Shown here in pieces: positions 52,485 to 60,776 of a DNA stretch of 64,000 nucleotides. Numbering within the stretch: position 1 is the first letter of the stretch; each line of letters starts with the position of its first letter. Origin of the DNA: Microbulbifer variabilis (GTDB lineage: Bacteria > Pseudomonadota > Gammaproteobacteria > Pseudomonadales > Cellvibrionaceae); NCBI RefSeq assembly GCF_023716485.1, contig NZ_CP092418.1:3331001-3395000 (forward strand), in the 5' to 3' direction. The notes under the pieces were generated by a model. It had not been told where the DNA came from. It saw only the letters and a list, made by a program, of their open reading frames with translations, and ran no database searches. The position numbers and the translations under genes are program-made.

Positions 52485-53561
52485 TTATTGTTCCAACTCT
52501 TCTTCTCTGGGCTCCACCTGCCCTTCAGAATGTGACTCCTGATCACTCAAGTCTTGACTCAAGGTACTCTCGGCATCGGAAAACTGGGGTGTTTCCCCCG
52601 GCTCTTCTGCGTAGGAGTCATCTGTACTTTCGTCAAGTTCATCATCACCGGCTTCATTGCCCTGGCTAGCTGCGCGCACATGAATGGGCCCAAAAGCTTC
52701 ATTTTGTACCAGCTCGACCAGAGACTCTTTGACCAACTCCATCACCGCCAGGAAAGTCACCACCACGCCAAGGCGCCCCTCTTCTGCGGTGAACAGACTC
52801 ACGAATGGCACAAACTGGCCGTGGCGGATCTGATCCAGCACCTGAGTCATACGCTCGCGGGTAGAGAGCTTTTCGCGTTCCACTTGGTGGCTCTCAAACA
52901 TATCGGCGCGGCGCAACACATCCGCCAGCGCAACCAATACCTCCTTGAGATCCACCTCTGGGTCGGGCCGGGTAATATTACGGTCCGGTCCTTCGGCACT
53001 GGCCTGATGGATATCGCGGCCCATGCGCGGTATTTCATCGAGATCCTCGGCGGCAGTTTTGAAGCGCTCGTATTCCTGCAGGCGGCGAATCAGTGCAGCG
53101 CGAGGGTCCTCACCCTCTTCTTCTTCCGCTGCTGGCGGGCGCGGCAACAGCATGCGCGACTTGATCTCGGCGAGCATTGCCGCCATCACCAAGTATTCCG
53201 CCGCCAACTCAAAGCGCATCGACGTCATCATCTCCACATAAGCCATATACTGGCGGGTGATGTCCGAGACGTTAATTTCCAAAATATCCAGGTTCTGGCG
53301 GCGGATTAAGTAAAGCAGCAGATCCAGTGGGCCTTCGAAGGCTTCCAGGATAACTTCCAGAGCATCTGGTGGAATAAAGAGATCTGGGGGCAGGTCGGTA
53401 AATGCCTCCCCCAACACGAGTGCGAGAGGGCCTTCGCCCTCTTCGCTCTCCTCGGAGAGCGGGTTTTCCGTGGGCGAATCAGCAGGGGCGGCAGATTCGG
53501 TAGCTGCAACATCGGCGAGCACCTGTTCCTCCACCTCGGCTATTAGTTCTTCACTGGACAC
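52485..53561 (-). CDS. scpA: Segregation and condensation protein A, with acidic extensions
   Basis: ScpA is the kleisin subunit of the SMC-ScpAB condensin. The core begins near residue 70 ([20 protein letters not shown], the SMC-head-binding start) and reaches about residue 290 with the C-terminal winged helix ([20 protein letters not shown]). The N-terminal ~65 residues and the C-terminal ~65 residues are acidic low-complexity extensions not found in the usual ~250-residue family members. A -10-like TATAAT lies about 30 bases upstream, so scpA-scpB-rluB is probably one transcript. Confidence 0.94.
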   Translation of the reverse strand: MSSEELIAEVEEQVLADVAATESAAPADSPTENPLSEESEEGEGPLALVLGEAFTDLPPDLFIPPDALEVILEAFEGPLDLLLYLIRRQNLDILEINVSDITRQYMAYVEMMTSMRFELAAEYLVMAAMLAEIKSRMLLPRPPAAEEEEGEDPRAALIRRLQEYERFKTAAEDLDEIPRMGRDIHQASAEGPDRNITRPDPEVDLKEVLVALADVLRRADMFESHQVEREKLSTRERMTQVLDQIRHGQFVPFVSLFTAEEGRLGVVVTFLAVMELVKESLVELVQNEAFGPIHVRAASQGNEAGDDELDESTDDSYAEEPGETPQFSDAESTLSQDLSDQESHSEGQVEPREEELEQ

Positions 53562-53592
53562 CCTGCCCCACCCTCAAAATCGCAAACGGCCG

Positions 53593-53598
53593 ATTATA
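53593..53598 (-). promoter_or_regulatory. Candidate -10 for scpA-scpB-rluB
   Basis: Read on the minus strand this is a perfect TATAAT, followed by the GC-rich CGGCCG, 31 bases before scpA. The -35 region is poor at every spacing from 16 to 18 bases. Confidence 0.45.
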
Positions 53599-53615
53599 CA
53601 CCAGTGAGGCACTAA

Positions 53616-54239
53616 TCAGCCCAGTATTTCATCTGTGGCGCCACAGCCCTGGCGAATTAGCTCGGGCTCATCGCCTGTCAGGTCAATTACCGTAGTCGCT
53701 TCCATTCCACAAAAGCCACCATCAATCACCAGCTCCACCTGGTGCTCGAGGGTGTCGCGAATATCATAGGGGTCGGTCAGCGGCTGCGTATCGCCAGGCA
53801 TAATCAGGCTGCAGCTCATCAACGGCTCACCCACCGCCTCAATCAACTCCAAAGCAATGGGGTTGTCGGGCACGCGAATACCAATGGTTTTGCGCTTGGG
53901 GTGGATTAGACGGCGAGGCACCTCTGCGGTGGCCGGCATAATGAAGGTATAGGAGCCTGGGGTGTGGTTCTTTAGCAGGCGGAACATCTGGTTATCCACC
54001 TTGGCGTAAGTGGCTAACTCGGAAAGATCGCGACACATCAGGGTAAAGTTGTGATTTTTATCCAGCTGACGCAGGGCGCGAATCCGCTCAACCGCTAGCT
54101 TCTCCCCTAATCGGCAGCCTATCGCGTAGGCAGAATCAGTGGGATAAACAATCACCCCCCCACTAGTCACTATATCTGCGGCCTGACTGATCAGCCGCCC
54201 TTGAGGATTGTCCGGATGAATTTGAAAGAACTGCGCCAC
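53616..54239 (-). CDS. yciO: YrdC/Sua5-domain protein YciO
   Basis: The 207-residue protein belongs to the YrdC/Sua5 superfamily, whose best-known members make L-threonylcarbamoyl-AMP for the t6A modification of tRNA. Visible family parts are IVYPTDSAYAIGCRL, NFTLMCRDL, KNHTPGSYTFIMPATAEVPR and TIGIRVPDNPIALELIEAVG. It is closer to YciO than to TsaC/YrdC because of length and its place next to rnm and scpA, the E. coli yciO neighbourhood. YciO proteins have weaker or different activity from TsaC, so the exact reaction is unsettled. Confidence 0.92.
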   Translation of the reverse strand: MAQFFQIHPDNPQGRLISQAADIVTSGGVIVYPTDSAYAIGCRLGEKLAVERIRALRQLDKNHNFTLMCRDLSELATYAKVDNQMFRLLKNHTPGSYTFIMPATAEVPRRLIHPKRKTIGIRVPDNPIALELIEAVGEPLMSCSLIMPGDTQPLTDPYDIRDTLEHQVELVIDGGFCGMEATTVIDLTGDEPELIRQGCGATDEILG

Positions 54240-54275
54240 AAAGCCCCCAAGCTTTAATCAATTGAAACCTCTTGC

Positions 54276-54295
54276 GGCGGGCTCTGATACCCGCC
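54276..54295 (-). repeat. Hairpin between rnm and yciO
   Basis: GGCGGG (54276-54281) and CCCGCC (54290-54295) form a GC-rich 6-bp stem with an 8-base loop in the 116-base gap. No T-run follows on the minus strand, so efficient termination is unlikely. Confidence 0.4.
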
Positions 54296-54355
54296 GGGGA
54301 TTAGGGTTCGACCAATGCCGACTCCCCCTCTGTTGTGATATGAAAATTCACACCG

Positions 54356-55270
54356 TCAGGCAGATACTGCTTCCCCTGGTCGATCCCGGTGCAGAGTGTG
54401 CCACAGATTCCACACCGGCTCGACGTCTTCGGGTAAACGCACACAGCCCAGTTCCCTCCAGGGCTGCTCCGGCTGGTGGAAATCACTTCCCAAAGAGCTC
54501 AACAATGGAGCTTTGCAGGAATCGCCAACGGCCAACGCCATGAGGGTGCGCAGTTCTCTGGTCTGCGTGGGGTTCTGCCGACCGCAGAGCAGCTCTATAG
54601 CATTCCCGCCACTGCGGTAGAACTCTGTCAGCAGACGCAGTAATTGGGTTCGAGTGAGACTGTACTTGAGAGGGTGTGCCAACACTGCCGCACCACCAGC
54701 AGACTGTATAGTTTCAACAGTCTCTTGCAATTGTGGCCATTCCACGCGCACATCACCGATCTTGCCGGCGCCCAGATAGCGCTTGAATGCCCGCGCTGTG
54801 TCCTCAACGTGCCCGGCTTGCACCAGCCAACGGGCGAAGTGCGGCCGCCCCAGTACGGAATCACCGGCAATCTCACGCCCCCCCTGCAAAGCGCCCTGAA
54901 AACCGCGCTTCTCTAGACGTTCGGCAATCCGCTCGGCGCGCTCTTGGCGCAATCGCTCGCGCAGGTCAATTGCCTGCCGCAAGCACTCAGCTGCCGGGTC
55001 AACATTCAATCCAACTACATGGACGGAGCGCCGCCCCCAAAGGCTGGAGAATTCGATCCCCGTCATCACGGTGATGCCTAATTGGTCACCAACCGCCTGT
55101 GCCTCAGCCACACCATCCACCGTATCGTGGTCAGTGAGTGCCATCAGTGTCACACCTTGAGATTTCGCCCTCGACACCAGCTCAGTAGGACTTAAAATAC
55201 CGTCGGAAGCGGTACTGTGGCAGTGAAGGTCTACAAGGTCTGTATTCAGATCTTCTGGCAGGAAACTCAA
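54356..55270 (-). CDS. rnm: PHP-domain 5'-3' exoribonuclease Rnm (RNase AM)
   Basis: Rnm (YciV) is a PHP-domain enzyme that trims 5' ends of rRNA and degrades short oligonucleotides (including 3',5'-pNp type substrates in related studies). The metal-binding PHP motifs are clear: DLHCHSTASDG (residues 18-28), ALTDHDTVDG (~44-53), and LAHPLKY and GSDFHQPEQ near the C-terminus. The 304 residues are close to the E. coli length (293). It is the first gene of a minus-strand group rnm-yciO in the E. coli order, and is divergent from the VC0807-type gene. Confidence 0.93.
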   Translation of the reverse strand: MSFLPEDLNTDLVDLHCHSTASDGILSPTELVSRAKSQGVTLMALTDHDTVDGVAEAQAVGDQLGITVMTGIEFSSLWGRRSVHVVGLNVDPAAECLRQAIDLRERLRQERAERIAERLEKRGFQGALQGGREIAGDSVLGRPHFARWLVQAGHVEDTARAFKRYLGAGKIGDVRVEWPQLQETVETIQSAGGAAVLAHPLKYSLTRTQLLRLLTEFYRSGGNAIELLCGRQNPTQTRELRTLMALAVGDSCKAPLLSSLGSDFHQPEQPWRELGCVRLPEDVEPVWNLWHTLHRDRPGEAVSA

Positions 55271-55520
55271 CAGCAGGCTCTCACTCTCTCTAGGGGTTAA
55301 AAGTCGCAGTATCTATTATTTGGAACAATCATCCGGTGGCGCTGTCCTACTCGCAACCGGTGTTTTCAAGGATAGGGCCCGGACCATAGGTCTCCCTTGG
55401 CGGCCACGAGGAACCGGAGTCTGACAGCAGTATTGTCAGTGGGGAAGCGATTTTCCTTGAGGGCCATTGCAATATGACCTCTCAACCAGCTTCCCGCGGG
55501 CATTATCACCGGAATTGAGT
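55271..55520. other. Divergent intergenic region upstream of rnm and the VC0807-type gene
   Basis: A small inverted repeat CTGACA (55421-55426)/TGTCAG (55434-55439) is the only clear structure. I see no convincing -10/-35 pair, leader peptide or tRNA. In E. coli the trp leader lies at this side of rnm, but no Trp-codon leader is visible here. Confidence 0.4.
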
Positions 55521-56246
55521 ATGACCGAAACGAATTCGACCACCCCAGTAGCCCAACAGAAGCCCAAGAAGAAAGAGGGCCTGCTCGGCAACCTGCTTCT
55601 CAACATCGTTATCCCCACCCTGGTCCTGACCAAACTCTCCGGGGACGACTGGCTTGGCACCAAATGGGCCCTAGTGGTCGCACTGGCGTTCCCTCTCGGC
55701 TACGGACTGCGCGACCTCATTCGCTCTGGCAAGGTCAACTTCTTCTCCGCCCTGGGAACTATCAGCATCCTGCTCACCGGTGGTATCAGCCTGCTGGAGT
55801 TGGATCCGCAGTATATCGCCATTAAAGAAGCCGCCATTCCAGGACTGCTGGGTATCGCCACCGTTGCCTCCCTCTACACTCGCTGGCCACTGGTAAAGAC
55901 ACTTTTGTACAACGACCAGATACTGGATACCGCCAAGATCGCCCAGAGTCTCGCCAACAAAGGCAACCAGGGTGCCTTTGAGCGCACCTTACAACAGGCG
56001 TCCTGGATGATCGCCGCCTCTTTTTTCCTCTCCTCAGTACTCAACTACGTACTGGCGAAAGTTATTTTACAGAGCCCTCCGGGTACGGAAGCCTTCAATG
56101 AGGAGCTGGGTAAAATGACCGCACTCAGCTATCCGGTGATCGCCCTACCGGCCACCATTATTTTAATGCTGGTGCTCTTTTTCCTCTTTTCCCGTATCGG
56201 CAAGCTTACCGGTCTGAAGCTGGAAGAAGTCATGGTTGCCCAATAA
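55521..56246 (+). CDS. VC0807-type multi-pass inner-membrane protein
   Basis: The 241-residue protein has a lysine-rich N-terminal stretch (QQKPKKKEG) and about six hydrophobic segments (for example [51 protein letters not shown], and the last [15 protein letters not shown]). It resembles proteins annotated as the VC0807 family in marine gammaproteobacteria, for which no function is known. The start is placed at ATG 55521 rather than the upstream 55467 because the extra 18 residues do not look like protein of the family. It is followed by yciI 38 bases later. Confidence 0.8.
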   Translation: MTETNSTTPVAQQKPKKKEGLLGNLLLNIVIPTLVLTKLSGDDWLGTKWALVVALAFPLGYGLRDLIRSGKVNFFSALGTISILLTGGISLLELDPQYIAIKEAAIPGLLGIATVASLYTRWPLVKTLLYNDQILDTAKIAQSLANKGNQGAFERTLQQASWMIAASFFLSSVLNYVLAKVILQSPPGTEAFNEELGKMTALSYPVIALPATIILMLVLFFLFSRIGKLTGLKLEEVMVAQ

Positions 56247-56284
56247 CAAAATTTCCTGATCAACTAACAAGAGCAAAATTCACA

Positions 56285-56584
56285 ATGTGGTACGCAATCA
56301 TCAGTGAAGATGTTAGCGATAGTCTCCCTTTGCGCAAAAAAGCGCGTCCAGACCATTTAGCCCGACTCAACCGTCTTAAAGACGAGGGGCGCCTGCTAGT
56401 TGCAGGCCCGCACCCCGCCATTGATAGCGAAGAACCCGGTGAGGCTGGCTTTAGCGGCAGCCTAGTGGTTGCCGAATTTCCCTCGCTTGAGGAAGCTCAG
56501 GCCTGGGCCGACAGCGATCCCTATGTGGCTGCTGGCGTCTACGCTTCAACTTCTGTCAAGCCATTCAAATTAGTACTGCCCTAA
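56285..56584 (+). CDS. yciI: YciI-family protein
   Basis: The 99-residue protein has the YciI fold start [20 protein letters not shown], the histidine-aspartate-type pair in [11 protein letters not shown], and GPHPAIDS. YciI proteins are small ferredoxin-like-fold proteins, some of which act as dehalogenases or as parts of larger enzymes; the substrate is usually unknown. Position next to the rnm/yciO group agrees with the E. coli yci neighbourhood. Confidence 0.92.
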   Translation: MWYAIISEDVSDSLPLRKKARPDHLARLNRLKDEGRLLVAGPHPAIDSEEPGEAGFSGSLVVAEFPSLEEAQAWADSDPYVAAGVYASTSVKPFKLVLP

Positions 56585-56610
56585 TAACAACAAGCACAAG
56601 CTGTATCGCA

Positions 56611-57291
56611 ATGAAGAAATTATTGTGCGGCCTGATCGCCGCCACACTGCTCAACGCAGTCCCGGCAACTGCCGCCGCCGAAACTCGCTATATCACCGAC
56701 CAGCTACATGTGCCCATGCGCGCCGGTAAAGGCAATGGATTTCGTATCCTGCACCGCGGCTTGCCCAGCGGCACCCAGCTCAGTGTTCTCGAAGATGCCC
56801 CGCAAGAGGGTTGGACCCGCGTGCGCACCCAGGGTGGCACAGAGGGGTGGGTGAGGCGCCAATACCTGGTCTCCGACCCAGTGGCCAAACTCAAGCTGGA
56901 ACAAGCGGAAGCGAACCTGGCACGCTTTGAGAAAATGGAAGGCAACCTCGGTGGGGAAGTCCGCCGCCTGGAGGAAGAAAATAGCAAGCTGAGTAGCTCC
57001 CTGGAGTCCGCCCAGCAACAGAGCCAGACTCTCGCAGCCGAGCTGAAAACCCTAAAGGCGTTATCGGCAGATGCCCTGGCACTCAATGAGCGCCACCAGA
57101 AGCTCCTGCACCAGCACGAACTACTCAAGCAGGAGAAGACCATGGCAGAAGCGGAAATTCAGCGATTATCCGGCAGTGAAAGCCACAAGTGGTATATGTA
57201 TGGCGCTCTGTCTGTACTACTGGGCGCCCTCCTTGCAATGATTGCCCCGCACCTACGCCCGCGCAAGCGCCACTCAGAGTGGGCGAACTGA
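56611..57291 (+). CDS. SH3-domain/coiled-coil membrane protein (TIGR04211 type)
   Basis: This 226-residue protein has a signal peptide (MKKLLCGLIAATLLNAVPAT). An SH3b-like domain (residues ~27-90, LHVPMRAGKGNGFRILHRGL, WVRRQYL) is followed by a coiled coil (~95-190, rich in E, L, Q, K, A). A single membrane helix near the C-terminus (YMYGALSVLLGALLAMIAP) ends in a short basic cytoplasmic tail. E. coli YgiM has the same order. Such proteins are placed in the envelope, and the SH3b domain may bind cell-wall peptides; function is unproven. Confidence 0.88.
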   Translation: MKKLLCGLIAATLLNAVPATAAAETRYITDQLHVPMRAGKGNGFRILHRGLPSGTQLSVLEDAPQEGWTRVRTQGGTEGWVRRQYLVSDPVAKLKLEQAEANLARFEKMEGNLGGEVRRLEEENSKLSSSLESAQQQSQTLAAELKTLKALSADALALNERHQKLLHQHELLKQEKTMAEAEIQRLSGSESHKWYMYGALSVLLGALLAMIAPHLRPRKRHSEWAN

Positions 57292-57416
57292 TTTCGCCCA
57301 CTCTCGTCGAAATCGCATACTATTGAGCCCCAGGGGAAGTGATATCCCCCCAGGCCCTACATCCAACTCAAAAGCGGCTGTGCCGAAACACTGCCGTAAA
57401 ACCTAAAGGACTTAGG

Positions 57417-58010
57417 ATGATGCGTAAACTATTTGCAATGCTACTCTGTGCAACCCTTGCCCTTCCCGCATTGGCCAAAAACCCGCGCGTGGAACTTAAA
57501 ACCGACTTGGGCATTATTCAGATCGAACTCTTCGCCAAAGAAGCTCCGGTCACCGTACAGAACTTCCTTACTTATACCAATAACGGCTTTTACAATGGGA
57601 TCATCTTCCACCGGATAGTACCGGGCTTCGTTGTTCAGGGTGGCGGATTTACTTTCGATTTCCAGAGAAAGGAAACCCAAGACCCCATCGTCAACGAATC
57701 CGCCAACGGCCTGCAAAACCTGCGCGGCACCCTCTCCATGGCAAGAACCAACGACCCAGACAGCGCTACCTCTCAGTTTTTTATCAATCTGGTCGATAAC
57801 ACCAGGCTCGACGCCCAAGAAGGCAAGCCCGGCTACGCCGTTTTTGGCCGAGTGATTGCCGGCATGGATATTGTGGAAAAGATGGTAGAACAGCCAAGGG
57901 GCCTTTATCGACAGCACCCAAGTGCCCCCAACACGCCCATCCGCATCCTTGAGGCCAAACGTATAGACACCGGTGACAACGCCGTCGCCACCAACAGCAA
58001 GGGAGAATAA
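57417..58010 (+). CDS. ppiA: Periplasmic peptidyl-prolyl cis-trans isomerase (cyclophilin)
   Basis: Cyclophilins speed up proline cis-trans isomerisation during folding. AAAGGA lies six bases before the ATG at 57417 (a second ATG follows directly), giving a 197-residue precursor with a signal peptide (MMRKLFAMLLCATLALPALA), hence periplasmic like E. coli PpiA. The catalytic segments FHRIVPGFVVQGG, LSMARTNDPDSATSQFFINL and AVFGRVIAGMDIVEKM are intact. The pdxJ start codon (GTG) lies three bases after its stop. Confidence 0.93.
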   Translation: MMRKLFAMLLCATLALPALAKNPRVELKTDLGIIQIELFAKEAPVTVQNFLTYTNNGFYNGIIFHRIVPGFVVQGGGFTFDFQRKETQDPIVNESANGLQNLRGTLSMARTNDPDSATSQFFINLVDNTRLDAQEGKPGYAVFGRVIAGMDIVEKMVEQPRGLYRQHPSAPNTPIRILEAKRIDTGDNAVATNSKGE

Positions 58011-58013
58011 GCT

Positions 58014-58772
58014 GTGATCGCTCTCAGTGTTAATCTCAACAAGATCGCCCTGATCCGCAATTCCCGCGAGGGTAACTTCCCCGATGTCACTGCCCACGGT
58101 CGGATATGCCTAGACGCTGGTGCGCAGGGTATTACCGTACACCCACGCCCAGATCAGCGCCATATCCGCCCCAATGACGTACGCGAATTGGCTGCACTGT
58201 GCCGCGATCGCCAGGGTATTGAGTTCAATATTGAGGGCAATCCCTTTGCCCTGCACCAGGGGGACTATCCCGGCCTGATGCCGTTAGTACTGGAAACCCA
58301 ACCAAATCAGTGCACCCTGGTCCCCGACAGCAACGACCAGCTAACCTCCGATCACGGCTTCAACCTCAAGCTCGATGGCCCGCGCCTGGTCCCCCTGATC
58401 GCCAGACTCAAGGACACCGGTGTCCGAGTTAGCTTGTTTATGGATCCGGATCTAGAGCAGATCAGCCTGGCCAAAGATGTGGGCGCTGATCGCATTGAGC
58501 TGTATACAGGCCCCTATGCAGAAGCAGCCGCAAAACAGAGTGCGGAGCTGGAAGAAATCTTCAGCGCTCACTGCGCCGCCGCCGAGCATGCACGCCAACT
58601 GGGACTGGGGGTAAATGCGGGCCACGACCTGAACCTGGTCAACCTGCCCCGCTACCGCACCCTGCCGGGATTACAGGAAGTCTCAATCGGCCACGCCCTC
58701 ACCGTAGACGCCATCGGTATGGGGCTGGAGAATGCTGTTAAAGCTTACCTGGACTGCCTCGCCGGCAACTGA
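58014..58772 (+). CDS. pdxJ: Pyridoxine 5'-phosphate synthase PdxJ, unusual type
   Basis: PdxJ condenses 1-deoxyxylulose 5-phosphate with 3-amino-2-oxopropyl phosphate to pyridoxine 5'-phosphate. The 252-residue TIM-barrel protein starts with a GTG. It shows LSVNLNKIALIRNSREGNFP at the N-terminus, GITVHPRPDQRHIRPNDV, IEFNIEGNP, TLVPDSNDQLTS, GADRIELYTGPYA and the C-terminal NAGHDLNLVNL and EVSIGHAL. This differs from the E. coli form (VNIDHIATLRNARG, VHLREDRRHI) and, from memory, resembles the Bacteroidetes type. It is not in the usual era-recO-pdxJ locus; a second, ordinary pdxJ may exist elsewhere. It overlaps the next gene by one base. Confidence 0.9.
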   Translation: MIALSVNLNKIALIRNSREGNFPDVTAHGRICLDAGAQGITVHPRPDQRHIRPNDVRELAALCRDRQGIEFNIEGNPFALHQGDYPGLMPLVLETQPNQCTLVPDSNDQLTSDHGFNLKLDGPRLVPLIARLKDTGVRVSLFMDPDLEQISLAKDVGADRIELYTGPYAEAAAKQSAELEEIFSAHCAAAEHARQLGLGVNAGHDLNLVNLPRYRTLPGLQEVSIGHALTVDAIGMGLENAVKAYLDCLAGN

Positions 58773-59641
58773 TGAAGACACTCAACATTATTGGTGCCGG
58801 GCGCCTGGGAAAAACTCTCGGGCGTTTGTGGCAACAGGCCGGTTTTTTTCAAGTTCAAGCGATTTTTAACCGCAGTCTGGATAGCGCACAGGCTGCCGCC
58901 GAGTTTATCGGCGCCGGGCGCGCAGTAGCCGCGCTGGAATTGATGAAGCCCGCAGACTTCTGGCTAATCGCTTGCAGCGATAGCGAGATTGCCGCAACAG
59001 CTGAACGCCTCGCCAACCACCTTGGCGAACGCGAAAACATAGCTGCCTTCCACTGCAGTGGCGCCCTGAGCTCACAAGTGCTCGAAGTGCTACGCCCTGC
59101 CGCTATCGCCAGCGCCCACCCGGTGCACAGCTTTGCCGATCCGCTGCGCTCCCTCGACAATTTCACCGGCTGTAGCGTCGCCCTAGAGGGCGAAAGCTCT
59201 GCAACAAAGGCTTTAGCAGAAGCTTTCACTACCATAGGCTGTGAAATACTCAACATCGAAGCCCAGCACAAGTCTCTATACCATGCCGGTTCGGTGATCG
59301 CGTGCAACTATCTCACCGTACTCATAGATCTCAGCCTGAGCAGTTTCGCTGCGGCAGGTATCGACCGCGATAGTGCCCTCAAGTTACTGGAGCCAATTGT
59401 TCTGCAGACCGCACAGAATAATATGGCTCTTGGACCGGAGAATTCTCTCACCGGCCCGATCGCCCGGGGCGACCTGGAAACAGTAGCCAACCAGCTGAAA
59501 GACTTAACCTCGACAGCCCCGGAACTCGCGCACCACTATCGCCAACTGGGCCTCGCCTGTGTAGAGTTGGCGCGGCGGGGCCAGCTATCCGATGAGAGCG
59601 CGGCCAAATTGATCGAACTACTGAGCGAGCCAATGCGGTGA
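58772..59641 (+). CDS. Rossmann-fold protein with DUF2520 domain
   Basis: The 289-residue protein begins with the dinucleotide-binding motif LNIIGAGRLGKTLGRLW. It has a Rossmann domain to about residue 125 (WLIACSDSEIAATAERLANH, FHCSGALSS) and then an all-helical C-terminal domain of the 6-phosphogluconate-dehydrogenase-like DUF2520 type (HKSLYHAGSVIACNYLTVLI, SLTGPIARGDLETV). It is probably an NAD(P)-dependent oxidoreductase, substrate unknown. Its ATG overlaps the pdxJ stop (TGATG), so the two are translationally coupled, and it overlaps the next gene by four bases. Confidence 0.9.
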   Translation: MKTLNIIGAGRLGKTLGRLWQQAGFFQVQAIFNRSLDSAQAAAEFIGAGRAVAALELMKPADFWLIACSDSEIAATAERLANHLGERENIAAFHCSGALSSQVLEVLRPAAIASAHPVHSFADPLRSLDNFTGCSVALEGESSATKALAEAFTTIGCEILNIEAQHKSLYHAGSVIACNYLTVLIDLSLSSFAAAGIDRDSALKLLEPIVLQTAQNNMALGPENSLTGPIARGDLETVANQLKDLTSTAPELAHHYRQLGLACVELARRGQLSDESAAKLIELLSEPMR

Positions 59642-60408
59642 AAGACTCCTCTGAATACCTAAAAAAAAGGGCCTTTTTCGACAGCCTACTAACTATTTAT
59701 GGGCGCAAGCCGGTGCTCGAAGCACTGGAAGACCCAGAACTTCCGGTACACAAGCTGCACCTGGCTAGCAGCAACCGACGCGACCAGCTAATCAGTCGAA
59801 TGGAGTCCCTGGCCGAGGAGCGCCAGATAGAAATCTCCTACTTGGACCGGAAAGAACTCTCCCGCATCTCGAAAAATTCTCGCCAGGATCAGGGTGTAGC
59901 TCTGGATCTGGCCCTACCCAACTACGGCAACTACAAAGCCTTCCTGCTCAAGAATGAGGCTAAGACATACGAACTTTTAGCGCTGGACGGTATTACCAAT
60001 CCACAAAATCTCGGCATGATTATCCGATCAGCCTGTGCCGGCGGTGTGGATGGTATTCTCCTGCCGAGAAAGGGCTGCGCACAGATTGACCCACTGGTGA
60101 TCAAAGCCAGCACCGGCACTCTATTTAAAACCCAGATACTACGGTGCGACATCCTGGCCGATGCACTAAGCGATTTTCGCGATTCCGGCGCACGTATCTG
60201 TGGCCTGTCCTCCCATGCCTCAATGACCCTTGCAGAGGTTCCCGGTAACAAACCAACTATTTTTGTTCTGGGCAATGAAACCCGCGGGGTTAGCGATGCG
60301 GTCACCAAGCAGTGTAACGAGCTAGTGCGTATCCCCATGCAAAATGGTGTGGAGAGCCTCAACGTAGCGGTTACTGCGGCACTGATCAGCTTCCGGCGCC
60401 AACTTTAA
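59638..60408 (+). CDS. TrmH/SpoU-family RNA 2'-O-methyltransferase
   Basis: The 256-residue protein has an N-terminal substrate-binding region (IYGRKPVLEALEDPELPVHK, an L30e-like fold). The SPOUT catalytic domain shows DGITNPQNLGMIIRSACAGG, FVLGNETRGVSDAV and MQNGVESLNVAVTAAL, the three SpoU motifs. Length and domain order match RlmB/TrmH-type enzymes, but which rRNA or tRNA nucleotide is methylated cannot be told. It starts with a GTG overlapping the DUF2520 stop. A terminator follows. Confidence 0.9.
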   Translation: MKDSSEYLKKRAFFDSLLTIYGRKPVLEALEDPELPVHKLHLASSNRRDQLISRMESLAEERQIEISYLDRKELSRISKNSRQDQGVALDLALPNYGNYKAFLLKNEAKTYELLALDGITNPQNLGMIIRSACAGGVDGILLPRKGCAQIDPLVIKASTGTLFKTQILRCDILADALSDFRDSGARICGLSSHASMTLAEVPGNKPTIFVLGNETRGVSDAVTKQCNELVRIPMQNGVESLNVAVTAALISFRRQL

Positions 60409-60416
60409 TCCGCCCA

Positions 60417-60454
60417 GGGCATCTCTGTGCAAAAGGTGCCCCTTCTTTCACTTT
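60417..60454 (+). terminator. Terminator of the pdxJ-DUF2520-trmH group
   Basis: GGGCATCT (60417-60424) pairs with AGGTGCCC (60434-60441) with one G-U pair, followed by a T-rich stretch (CTTCTTTCACTTTT), nine bases after the stop. Confidence 0.65.
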
Positions 60455-60456
60455 TA

Positions 60457-60730
60457 GCTCCCTAATTACCAACTACACCCCTCTCGAAGAGTGGCTACCC
60501 ACAGATTCTGTGGATATCTCTGAGGATAACTATTCTTTCCCTGTCTCAAAGGCCCATGGTTGCGCCAATGTGACAATCTGAAGAAAAAATGACCAGCTTT
60601 TGAAACGCCCAAAAAATCAACGAGTTACAGTGAATTACAAGATAAAAGCGAGAGACGTGCGCACCAGTTAAGCGCCATTTGAAGTAAAGAGCTCAGCTGT
60701 GGAAAGTGGCACGCTTGGCGGGGGAAATAG
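60457..60730. other. Gene-free stretch between the TrmH gene and guaA
   Basis: About 270 bases between two convergent genes, each with its own terminator. It is AT-richer than its surroundings. I see no protein with features, no tRNA and no clear repeat; a small RNA cannot be excluded. Confidence 0.4.
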
Positions 60731-60733
60731 AGA

Positions 60734-60756
60734 AATGGGGCGCCAAGCGCCCCATT
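60734..60756 (-). terminator. Terminator of guaA
   Basis: AATGGGGCGC (60734-60743) and GCGCCCCATT (60747-60756) form a perfect 10-bp stem with a 3-base loop, about 20 bases after the guaA stop; T-rich sequence (TTTCTCTATTTCC) follows on the minus strand. Confidence 0.85.
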
Positions 60757-60776
60757 AAAGAAGTGAGATTAAGCGC

